A stretch of DNA of 64,000 nucleotides. Source: Cherax quadricarinatus (lineage: Eukaryota > Arthropoda > Malacostraca > Decapoda > Parastacidae). The DNA is taken from NCBI RefSeq assembly GCF_038502225.1, contig NC_091391.1:7209420-7273419 (forward strand). The letters are read 5' to 3'. The notes under the pieces were generated by a model. That model had not been told where the DNA came from and ran no database searches. It was given only the letters and a program-made list of their open reading frames with translations. Positions 24,001-36,300 of the stretch are shown piece after piece. The position numbers and the translations under genes were made by a program. Each line of letters begins with the position of its first letter. Within the stretch, counting starts at the first letter, position 1.

Positions 24001-27000
24001 TCTTTCATCACCTAATCTTTTTGTTATCCTCATAACCTTACTCTTTCCTGTATTCACCTTTAATTTTCTTCTTTTGCACACCCTACCAAATTCATCCACC
24101 AATCTCTGCAGCTTCTCTTCAGAATCTCCCAAGAGCACAGTGTCATCAGCAAAGAGCAGCTGTGACAACTCCCACTTTGTGTGTGATTCTTTATCTTTTA
24201 ACTCCACGCCTCTTGCCAAGACCCTCGCATTTACTTCTCTTACAACCCCATCTATAAATATATTAAACAACCACGGTGACATCACACATCCTTGTCTAAG
24301 GCCTACTTTTACTGGGAAAAAATTTCCCTCTTTCCTACATACTCTAACTTGAGCCTCACTATCCTCGTAAAAACTCTTCACTGCTTTCAGTAACCTACCT
24401 CCTACACCATACACTTGCAACATCTGCCACATTGCCCCCCTATCCACCCTGTCATACGCCTTTTCCAAATCCATAAATGCCACAAAGACCTCTTTAGCCT
24501 TATCTAAATACTGTTCACTTATATGTTTCACTGTAAACACCTGGTCCACACACCCCCTACCTTTCCTAAAGCCTCCTTGTTCATCTGCTATCCTATTCTC
24601 CGTCTTACTCTTAATTCTTTCAATTATAACTCTACCATACACTTTACCAGGTACACTCAACAGACTTATCCCCCTATAATTTTTGCACTCTCTTTTATCC
24701 CCTTTGCCTTTATACAAAGGAACTATGCATGCTCTCTGCCAATCCCTAGGTACCTTACCCTCTTCCATACATTTATTAAATAATTGCACCAACCACTCCA
24801 AAACTATATCCCCACCTGCTTTTAACATTTCTATCTTTATCCCATCAATCCCGGCTGCCTTACCCCCTTTCATTTTACCTACTGCCTCACGAACTTCCCC
24901 CACACTCACAACTGGCTCTTCCTCACTCCTACAAGATGTTATTCCTCCTTGCCCTATACACGAAATCACAGCTTCCCTATCTTCATCAACATTTAACAAT
25001 TCCTCAAAATATTCCCTCCATCTTCCCAATACCTCTAACTCTCCATTTAATAACTCTCCTCTCCTATTTTTAACTGACAAATCCATTTGTTCTCTAGGCT
25101 TTCTTAACTTGTTAATCTCACTCCAAAACTTTTTCTTATTTTCAACAAAATTTGTTGATAACATCTCACCCACTCTCTCATTTGCTCTCTTTTTACATTG
25201 CTTCACCACTCTCTTAACCTCTCTCTTTTTCTCCATATACTCTTCCCTCCTTGCATCACTTCTACTTTGTAAAAACTTCTCATATGCTAACTTTTTCTCC
25301 CTTACTACTCTCTTTACATCATCATTCCACCAATCGCTCCTCTTCCCTCCTGCACCCACTTTCCTGTAACCACAAACTTCTGCTGAACACTCTAACACTA
25401 CATTTTTAAACCTACCCCATACCTCTTCGACCCCATTGCCTATGCTCTCATTAGCCCATCTATCCTCCAATAGCTGTTTATATCTTTCCCTAACTGCCTC
25501 CTCTTTTAGTTTATAAACCTTCACCTCTCTCTTCCCTGATGCTTCTATTCTCCTTGTATCCCATCTACCTTTTACTGTCAGTGTAGCTACAACTAGAAAG
25601 TGATCTGATATATCTGTGGCCCCTCTATAAACATGTACATCCTGAAGTCTACTCAACAGTCTTTTATCTACCAATACATAATCCAACAAACTACTGTCAT
25701 TTCGCCCTACATCATATCGTGTATACTTATTTATCCTCTTTTTCTTAAAATATGTATTACCTATAACTAAACCCCTTTCTATACAAAGTTCAATCAAAGG
25801 GCTCCCATTATCATTTACACCTGGCACCCCAAACTTACCTACCACACCCTCTCTAAAAGTTTCTCCTACTTTAGCATTCAGGTCCCCTACCACAATTACT
25901 CTCTCACTTGGTTCAAAGGCTCCTATACATTCACTTAACATCTCCCAAAATCTCTCTCTCTCCTCTGCATTCCTCTCTTCTCCAGGTGCATACACGCTTA
26001 TTATGACCCACTTCTCGCATCCAACCTTTACTTTAATCCACATAATTCTTGAATTTACACATTCATATTCTCTTTTCTCCTTCCATAACTGATCATTTAA
26101 CATTACTGCTACCCCTTCCTTTGCTCTAACTCTCTCAGATACTCCAGATTTAATCCCATTTATTTCCCCCCACTGAAACTCTCCTACCCCCTTCAGCTTT
26201 GTTTCGCTTAGAGCCAGGACATCCAACTTCTTTCCATTCATAACATCAGCAATCATCTGTTTCTTGTCATCCGCACTACATCCACGCACATTTAAGCATC
26301 CCAGTTTTATAAAGTTTTTCTTCTTCTCTTTTTTAGTAAATGTATACAGGAGAAGGGGTTACTAGCCCATTGCTCCCGGCATTTTAGTCGCCTCATACGA
26401 CACGCATGGCTTACGGAGGAAAGATTCTTTTCCACTTCCCCATGGACAATAGAAGAAATAAAAAAGAACAAGAGCTATTTAGAAAAAGGAGAAAAACCTA
26501 GATGTATGTATATATATATATGCATGTGCGTGTCTGTGAAGTGTGACCAAAGTGTAAGTAGGAGTAGCAAGATATCCCTGTTATCTAGCGTGTTTATGAG
26601 ACAGAAAAAGAAACCAGCAATCCTACCATCATGCAAAACAGTTACAGGTTTTTGTTTCACAGTCATCTGGCAGGACGGTAGTACTTCCCTGGGTGGTTGC
26701 TGTCTACCAACAATAAAATTGATTCAATGAGTGCATAATGAATATATAAGTAGATAAAGTATGTTATTGTAGATGATTATAAGACAGATTGTTTGAGTTA
26801 TAGTCTAGTAAGATTATAGATACAACTTTTTACATTACATGACATTGAGTTCAAGAACTGGTATTCTAGAAGACGACTATTGCAGGTAACAGTCTCTTGT
26901 TCTGATCAATGAAAATCAATTTTATCTGAAAAATTAACACAACTAACTCAGAGGAAATGAGAGTTGCTGAATTTGAGAATCAGAGTCACTACAGCCTCTC

Positions 27001-30000
27001 CTCGCTTAACGACACAGTTCCGTACCTAAGACCACGTTGGTAAATAAATTTGTTGCTAAGTGAAGAGCATACTATAATGGTGGTGGGTTTGTGTCAACCA
27101 TCTTTGATATTGTTTTAATGTCACCTTTGCACCATTTATAACATTTCTGGTATATTTTTAAATGTTTATACAGTAGTGTACTGTATACAGCCTCTCCTCA
27201 CTTAGCGACGTACTTGTTTACCAATGATTTGGACTTACGACGGGCTCTCTGATCAGTATACATACCTAAATAATGTATATTAGAGTTGATTTCCTCTGTT
27301 CTGTTTATTACAATATACAGTATACTACTGTATAAACAATTAAAAATATACCAGAAATGTTATAAACGGTGCAAAGGTGACATTAAAACAATATCAAAGA
27401 TGGTTGACACAAACCCACTACCATTATAGTATGCTCGTCACTTTGCGATGAATTTGTTTACCGATGTGGTCCTAGGAACCGAACTCCGTCACTAAGTGAG
27501 AAGAGGCTGTACTGTAATAAACAGAATAGAGGAAATAAACTCAAATATACATTACTTAGGTAAACAAACTGGTTAGAGAGCCCGTTGTAAATCCGAGTTG
27601 TTAGTAAACGAGTTCTGGTCAACCAGGCTGTTGCTGCTGGTGGTCTGGCACTTAAAATCAAAATCAAAATTCTTGTTTCTTTGCATAGTACAAAATGTGT
27701 ACTTTACATGTAATAACATTATTAAACACAAGGAAAGCAATTTGTCCAGTTTCCTCTTGACTTCTACACTTGTCCCAGCAGTGTTTCTGATATCTTCTGG
27801 TAAGATGGTGAATAGTCTAGGGCCTTGAATGTTGATGCAGTGTTCCCTTATTGTGTTCACGAATCACGAATGCTGATACAATGTTATCTTATTGTGCCCA
27901 GAAATGTTGATACAGTGCTTCCTTATTATGCCCACTTTACCCTTGCTTGTACAGGGGGTTAGATTAGATGCGAGTACTTTTTTCACATTTGCCATGCTTC
28001 CATGCATGTCTTCCTGTAAGGATTCAGGTTTCCTGAATTTCTAGAGGGATTCAAGGACATTGATTAGCTGCAACTATTTAAATTTTGTACATGTAAAATA
28101 CAGCACTTGCACTGTTGAAGTTGGAAAAGGATGTTGTAATTTGGCAGGTTATCATTGGATCATAATTTCTGTGCCTTTTGGAAACACGGCCAGTGTGAAA
28201 AAGGATGCTTATGTACAGTTCAGGATATTTATTAGAGGGAACCTGTATGATCCTTGTGGGTTTAACACTTTAGTTTTGATTATAATAAGGAAACGCTTCG
28301 CCACTGTACACAAGTATCTTTTTCCACATCTTGCCGGTGTCACCATCCCATTTTTCACCGCCAGTATGTTAGTAATAATTCCAATACTGTATTTTAAATC
28401 TGTATAATAATGTGTTTTTATCAATAATAATTATAGCCCTAACAAACAACAGGACCCCAATGGAAATAAGTCACCTTGACTTTTTGGGGTAATTCTAGGT
28501 AATTTACACATGCAGGTGCTCCTTGACATATGAGGGGGTTACATTCTGGTGAACCCATCGTAAGTTGAAAATATCTAAAATCGAATATGAATATTTTTTT
28601 TTTTTTCAACAAACTGGTCGTATCCCACCAAGGCAGGGTGGCCCAAAAAGAAAAACAAAAGTTTCTCTTTTTCAATTTAGTAATTTATACAAGAGAAGGG
28701 GTTACTAGCCCCTTGCTCCTGGCATTTTAGTCGCCTCTTACAACACACATGGCTTACGGAGGAAGAATTCTGTTCCACTTCCCCATGGAGGTAAGAGGAA
28801 ATAAACAAGAACAAGAACTAGAAAGAAAATAGAAGAAAACCCAGAGGGGTGTGTGTATATATGCTTGTACATGTATGTGTAGTGTGACCTAAGTGTAAGT
28901 AGAAGTAGCAAGACGTACCTGAAATCTTGCATGTTTATGAGACAGAAAAAAGGACACCAGCAATCCTACCATCATGTAAAACAATTACAGGCTTCCGTTT
29001 TACACTTACTTGGCTGGACGGTAGTACCTCCCTGGGTGGTTGCTGTCTACCAACCTACTACCACAGGACGGTAGTACCTCCCTGGGCGGTTGCTGTCTAC
29101 CAACCTACTACCTACAGAATATGAATATAATATGATAAATAAGTAACTACTGTCATTGAATAAGTAAATAAATAATTACTGTGAGTAAATACCAGAAGCA
29201 GGAGACACATTTGGGCATTTAGTAGACATAATGAGCTTGGAAAAATTTCCAAAACCCATTTTGTCTACTTTTTTTTTTCTTATTAACATGTCGACCATTT
29301 CCCACCCAGGCAGGGTGACCTGGAAAGAAGAAACACTTTCATCATCATTCACTCCATCACTGTCTTGCCAGAGGTGTGCTTACATTACAGTTATAAAACT
29401 GCAACATTAACACCCCTCCTTCAGAGTGCAGACACTGTACTTCCCACCTCCAGGACTCAAGTCCAGCCTGCCACTCTCCCTGAATCCTTAAACGCCCAAG
29501 TTTTTCTGGTTTGGCAGACTTGAATCCTGGAGGCGGGAAGTACAATACCTGCACTTTGAAGGAGGGGGTTGGGATATTTTCTGTTAAGAATGACATCTAA
29601 ACTGTCATATCTTCACGCCTCTGCAAAGACAAATGATAGTGTGAATGATGGTGAAAGTTTCTTTTTGAAGTGGGGGAGGGGGAGGTCATCTTGTCTTGGT
29701 GAGAGAGAGCCAGCATATTAAAAAATAAAAAAAGTGGGTTTGGGAAAATTTGGTTAAACACAGATAAAAGTTTGATGACTACTGAATGTGCTTCACTATC
29801 CCACCATCATAGTCATAATATCACGAGTCGAACCATCGTAAAGCGAGGAGCACCTGTATGTTACTGTGTATAATAATTTGTGTAGCTGTATTTATGTGTA
29901 CCTGTACCTAAATAAATTTACTAAACACTTTCTCATAATTCAGATGCAGGTTTGAAGCTTATAAAGAAGCCATTCACTTGCTGTTATGCTCCAAACTTTC

Positions 30001-30234
30001 TGAAAAATGCTGATGTACTTGAAGGGGTAGCAAATGAGTTACAAGCTTATGAATACAATCTGAAGAACAATGATCTTTACAAGGTAAATTGTACAATAAT
30101 ATTTGTTGCTAGTTGTGTTTGATACAACTTTTTTTGTGTATCCATGTGTGTACGTGTGTTTGCAGAGTGTGTATGTGTGTACTCACCTATTTGTGGTTGC
30201 AGGTTTTTTTTTTTTTTTTTTTTTTTTTGTGTTT

Positions 30235-30312
<78 letters not shown>

Positions 30313-33300
30313 ACATTAGTGTTCCCATTACAGTTTATCATTTATCATTCAGTTGACTTCCCTGTTTCTCTTCATTTATTCTCTCCTTTCTCAGTATACA
30401 GTGAGAGTAAAATAACCACTGTGAAAAAACAGTGAATTTCCAAGCAATTTCATAATATCTCAAATTACAGTGGTAACCCGAGTTTCGTACAGCTCCCAAC
30501 TCGAACAATTATGTAAGTGTATATTTGTAAGTGCATTTGTAAATGTAATTTTGGGGGGTCTGAAACAGACTAATGTAATTTAAATTATTCCTTATGGGGA
30601 CGAATTCGTTCAGTAACGGCACTCGAACAGCTTTCTGGAACGAATTATGTATGAAACTTGGGGTATTTTGTGAGAAAAGGTAAAGAACATAGGAATGGCA
30701 ATGTCAGATGAAATATCATCCAGAGAACAATAAAGTAAATGTAGTAAAGGTCAGAAAACTTACAGGTTGGAAAATGAGAACTTAGGAAATAAGAGAATTA
30801 ATGCCAATGATGATATTGTACTTGAGTGGTATACAGAACTGACAAGATGAATTAGACACATGTACAACATCTGGGTATCTGTATTGTAGATGTTTCGCCA
30901 TCCAGTGGCTTTATAAATGCAGTACAAGGACATAATGGGATGACTGTATACAAAAAGACGAGGTAATCAGTCCCTCAGCTTTGGAGTCGAAGAGTACACT
31001 GTAGTCTTGAAGACTCTGCCGACTTCAAGACTACGGTGGTCTTCACCAACTCCAAGACTGAGGGACTGATTACCTCGTCTTTTGTATATGTTTCTGCAGT
31101 CTTTCAATTACGTCCTTGAATTTGTATTGATAAAGCCACTGGATGGAGAAATGTCTTCAATAAAGACAGCCAGGTGTTGCACATATCTAAATCTTTATAA
31201 CAATGATACTGTTGAAATCACATGTTCTCTCACATTTTTAAAATTGCTATGTGCTTACAGCCCCATTCAAGGCAGGAGAGTTATCAGAGTTTTAAACGTA
31301 TAGTGGAACCTCGGTGTTTGAACTTAATTAGTTCCTAGGTGGTGGTCAAACTACAAAAAGTTCCATATCCGAAAGTATTTTCCTTTATTTTCACTACTGC
31401 TTTTTTTTCAAGGCCTTGGTCACTAATCTTTAGTAATAATAATATAATTAGTACTGTGCTAATATTTACAACAAAACCACAGTAAAAAAATGTAGGTAGA
31501 GAGCAAGGAGGCCAAACGCGCCGTGTTCTAGCACGACGCCAACTGAGTTGTAAACAAACCAGCACGTTTGAACTCCAGTAAAACATCCAAAGATGGGGTA
31601 AATTTTTTCTGAACAAAATTGTTCGGACTTCAGTTCATTCGAGGTCCGGTGCGTTCGAACACCGAAGTTCCACTGTACAGAGATTGTTTACTGCCATCAT
31701 GGAGTCAGCAAAACATTTAAACTACTAGGAAGGTCTCAGAGTATGAACCAGGAATATACTCTTGGGAGAGATGAAATTAGTTAGATACCTGATAATATAC
31801 ACATGGAAGATAACTGAGGGCAAAGTTCTAAATTACACACTGCCATAACTTATTGGAGTGAGAGATATAGATTTATATCTTTTTAACCCTTAAACTGTCC
31901 AAACGTAGATCTACATTTGTGCACGTAGTGCTCTGACCTTGATTTTCTTCATAAGAAAGCATGTAAAAAAAATGTAGATCTACGTTTGGAGTGCTATGCA
32001 AGCAAATGTAGATCTACGTTTGGAGTGCTACGCAAGCAAATGTAGATCTACGTTTGGAGCGCTTCGCAAGCAAATGTAGATCTACGTTTGGAGCGCTACG
32101 CAAGCAAATGTAGATCTACATTTGGACAGTTTAAGGGTTAAACACATTGGCCATATCCCACCAAGGCAGGGCGACCCCAAAAGAAGAAACGTTTTTACTA
32201 TCACTTACTCCTTCACTGTCTTGCCAGAGGGGCGCTGATACTATAGTTCACAGCTGCAAATATCCCCACCCCTCCTCCAGAGTGCAGGCACTTCCCACCT
32301 CCAGAGATATAGATGACAGTGTAAAATAAATCCAGTGAAAAACAGTGACACTACAGGCATAGTAAGAGGTTTATTTTATTTTTTTTTATTATCACACTGG
32401 CCGATTCCCACCAAGGCAGGGTGACCCGAAAAAGAAAAACTTTCACCATCATTCACTCCATCACTGTCTTGCCAGAAGGGTGCTTTACACTACAGTTTTT
32501 AAACTGCAACATTAACACCCCTCCTTCAGAGTGCAGGCACTGTACTTCCCATCAAATTCATGGCCCAACCTGGTATCAGTAGTTATTGGAAATATTGCCA
32601 GAATAAATCTTTGCAGAGGGGCAGATCAACCAGGCTGTAATGGTTTTGTGGGCCAGTGGGCTGCTAGCAGCAACACCTGATTGAGCAAGCACTCAGTAAG
32701 GAAGCCTGGCCAAAGGCAAGGCTAGTAGGGTAGAAGGGTCTTTAAAATTTGCCAGAGGTATAGTGCAAGCCGGAGAGGTAAGGTTGGGTTACATAAACAT
32801 ATAAATTTTATATTTAACCGCAAATAAACAAATTAAAAACAATCACAGTTCATCTGGCAGTTGAGCATAGCCAGGAGACACTTAATTATGTGTGATAAAC
32901 ACTCCTGGTGTGAGAATGGGCAGCTATACACAGTACTTATAAACCACATTGAGAATCTTCCGTATTGTGTATATAATTATTGTATCATTATTGTGTATAA
33001 TATCATCATTATACACAATACAGAAGGTCTCCAACGTGTTTGTAAATTCAAGATAGGAGTGAATGGAGACAAATGGTTTTTAATACTTGACGTGCTGTTG
33101 GAGTGTGAGCAAAGTAACATTTATGAAGGGATTCAGGGAAACCGGCAGGCCGGACTTGAGTTCTGGAGATGGGAAGTACAGTGCCTGCACTCTGAAGGAG
33201 GGGTGTTAATGTTGCAGTTTAAAAACTGTAGTGTAAAGCACCCTTCTGGCAAGACAGTGATGGAGTGAATGATGGTGAAAGTTTTTCTTTTTCGGGCCAC

Positions 33301-36300
33301 CCTGCCTTGGTGGGAATCGGCCAGTGTGATAATAAAAAATAAAAAATAATACTGGAGATTCTCAATGTGTTCGTAAGTCATGGACATATTGTATGAGAAA
33401 TATCTGGACTCAAGTCCTGTATGTGAGAAACACCTTGCACTCACTCTGAAGGATACCTTTGATGAGTTCCAAGTTTTTCTACTCCTGGAGCCCAGCCATG
33501 GGCCAGACTTGCCTGGTGCTTGCTTGATCAACCTGGCTGTTGCTGCTGGTGGCTCACTGAGCTAGAGATGTTGCAGTTTAAAGGGTCATTTAAATTGTGG
33601 TGTCTGCATACTTCTGGCTAGACAGCTGTTGACTTAATGAAGGGAAATTTGTCCTTTGGGTCTCCTGTCATGGTGGGAGATTGCTGTGTAAAAAAACCCT
33701 AAGTGACAATAGCATGTTTGTTTTGGAGTTCACTGTGCCATATTAAGGCATTCCTGGTAACCCTAATTGTTAGGTTTAAGGGTCTAAGTACCTGACAAAT
33801 ACGTTTTAGGGTACATGTGAACAATTAGTCATCATCCTTAAAATTCAATTATGCCACCACTACTGGGGCAAATGTAATGCAAATGGCAGTGTAATTTTTG
33901 TTCTTATAACCTCATATTTTGGGAGGAACTCAGTGATACTTACAATTCCTGAATTTTCTGATAACCAAGACATGTCACTACTGTGAATTTGTAGGGCTGA
34001 CTGTGCAGTGGACCCCCACCTAACGATATTATTTCAACCCAGAAGTCTGTTTGGGTGCCGTTATAGACCGAATTTGTTCCCATAAGAAATACAGTGGACC
34101 CCCGCTTAACGATCACCTCCCAATGCGGCCAATTATGTAAGTGTATTTATGTAAGTGCGTTTGTACATGTATGTTTGGGGGTCTGAAATGGACTAATCTA
34201 CTTCACAATATTCCTTATGGGAACAAATTCGGTCAGTACTGGCACCTAAACATATTTCTGGAATGAAAAAATATCGTTAACCGGGGGTCCACTGTATTGT
34301 GAATTAGATTAGTCCGTTTCAGACCCCCAAAAATACACCTACAAAAGCACTTACAAAAATACACTTACATAATTGGTCGAGTTGGGAGCTGATCGTTAGG
34401 CGGGGGTCCACTGCACTTATAAACAGTGGCAACTGTTTTAAGCTTCACTGCATTTCAGATTGACTATTTCTCCATTTTTTTGTATCTACATATTCTTTAT
34501 TATATTTTAATTATTTAACCTCATGATTAATCTTTCATAATTTTTTTTCTTCTTGCAGTTTTCACAAACCTCCGACTTGAAAAATGCCACCACTCCGTAT
34601 ATAGCAGGGCTTCGCAACTTTCTGTACGGTGATGTTCGTAAATGGTTAATAGATGTGACTGGTATACCTCTGAATGACACTGTTGATATGGGCTCTTCCA
34701 AATATTCATATACTGGTAAGTAATTTATTGGAGAAGAGACAAAATGCAATCACTAGGACGTGTTTATTGGAAATGTTGCAGCTCGGGACAAAATAATCAC
34801 TATGACCCTTTGGTCATAGTTACTATTTTGTGTCCTCCACTACTTTTCAGTACCATATACTTATTTTTTTTAACACTTTACCCACTTCCCACTGTGGCAG
34901 GGCGACCCAAAAAAGAAGAAATATTTTTCATCATCACTCACTCCATCACTGTCTTGGTAGAGGTGTGCCAATGCTACATTTCAAAAATTGTAACATATCT
35001 CCACCCCTCCTTCAATAAATTATTTCAATAACTCTACTGTCATATTTACAGATAATGGCAGTGTCAAAGAGGAGCCAACATTCCTAATTGTTTTTTCTTC
35101 AACCTTTGTAATATATAAAATAAAAGTGGGAGTTGTCACAGCTGCTCTTTGCTGATGACACTGTGCTCTTGGGAGATTCTGAAGAGAAGTTGCAGAGATT
35201 GGTGGATGAATTTGGTAGGGTGTGCAAAAGAAGAAAATTGAAAGTGAATACAGGAAAGAGTAAGGTTATGAGGATAACAAAAAGATTAGGTGATGAAAGA
35301 TTGAATATCAGATTGGAGGGAGAGAGTATGGAGGAGGTGAATATATTCAGATATTTGGGAGTGGACGTGTCAGCGGATGGATCTATGAAGGATGAGGTGA
35401 ATCATAGAATTGATGAGGGGAAAAGAGTGAGTGGTGCACTTAGGAGTCTGTGGAGACAAAGAACTTTGTCCTTGGAGGCAAAGAGGGGAATGTATGAGAG
35501 TATAGTTTTACCAACACTCTTATATGGGTGTGAAGCATGGGTGATGAATGTTGCAGCGAGGAGAAGGCTGGAGGCAGTGGAGATGTCATGTCTGAGGGCA
35601 GTGTGTGGTGTGAATATAATGCAGAGAATTCGTAGTTTGGAAGTTAGGAGGAGGTGCTGGATTACCAAAACTGTTGTCCAGAGGGCTGAGGAAGGGTTGT
35701 TGAGGTGGTTCGGACATGTAGAGAGAATGGAGCGAAACAGAATGACTTCAAGAGTGTATCAGTCTGTAGTAGAAGGAAGGCGGGGTAGGGGTCGGCCTAG
35801 GAAAGGTTGGAGGGAGGGGGTAAAGGAGATTTTGTGTGCGAGGGGCTCGGACTTCCAGCAGGCGTGCGTGAGCGTGTTTGATAGGAGTGAATGGAGACGA
35901 ATGGTTTTTAATACTTGACGTGCTGTTGGAGTGTGAGCAAAGTAACATTTATGAAGGGGTTCAGGGAAACCGGCAGGCCGGACTTGAGTCCTGGAGATGG
36001 GAAGTACAGTGCCTGCACTCTGAAGGAGGGGTGTTAATGTTGCAGTTTAAAAACTGTAGTGTAAAGCACCCTTCTGGCAAGACAGTGATGGAGTGAATGA
36101 TGGTGAAAGTTTTTCTTTTTCAGGCCACCCTGCCTTGGTGGGAATCGGCCAGTGTGATAATAAAAAAAAAAAAAAATAATGTTTAAACTGTTCCTTGTTT
36201 TGTCTTCCCATAACATGCTGGCTGTCTCCCACCTAGGCAGAGTGACCCAAAAAAGAAACTCTTTCACCATAATTCACACTATCACTGTCTTGCCAAAGGC

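Larger units (their letters stand above)
28513..29856. mobile_element. MITE with CAGGTGCTCC ends, carrying nested insertions
   Basis: Inverted ends CAGGTGCTCCT and AGGAGCACCTG, with related subterminal ACCCATCGTAAG / AACCATCGTAAAGCGAGG. The right flank is TA, the left flank TG (probably mutated). An RTE-derived short element (28601-29115) and an RTE 3' tail (29278-29720) lie inside, making the layers easy to order. Confidence 0.75.
28440..29925. repeat. Interspersed repeat split by a MITE
   Basis: 28440-28512 (GGACCCCAATGGAAATAAGT then CACCTTGACTTTTTGGGG) and 29857-29925 (GTGTATAATAATTTG to AATAAATTTACTA) appear to be two halves of one LINE-type 3' end. They are separated by the MITE at 28513-29856. 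The joining is inferred from how this repeat family usually reads. Confidence 0.5.

Noticed and set aside
24683..25369. 228-codon ORF opposite the LINE endonuclease region
   Set aside because: Antisense of a conserved coding frame with low-complexity Ser/Leu/Pro content; no own motifs.
28060..28407. 115-codon ORF in intron 2
   Set aside because: No motif, no splice context, and part of it overlaps an interspersed repeat end.
30103..30435. 110-codon ORF with Phe and Val-Cys runs
   Set aside because: Poly-T and TG microsatellite readings.
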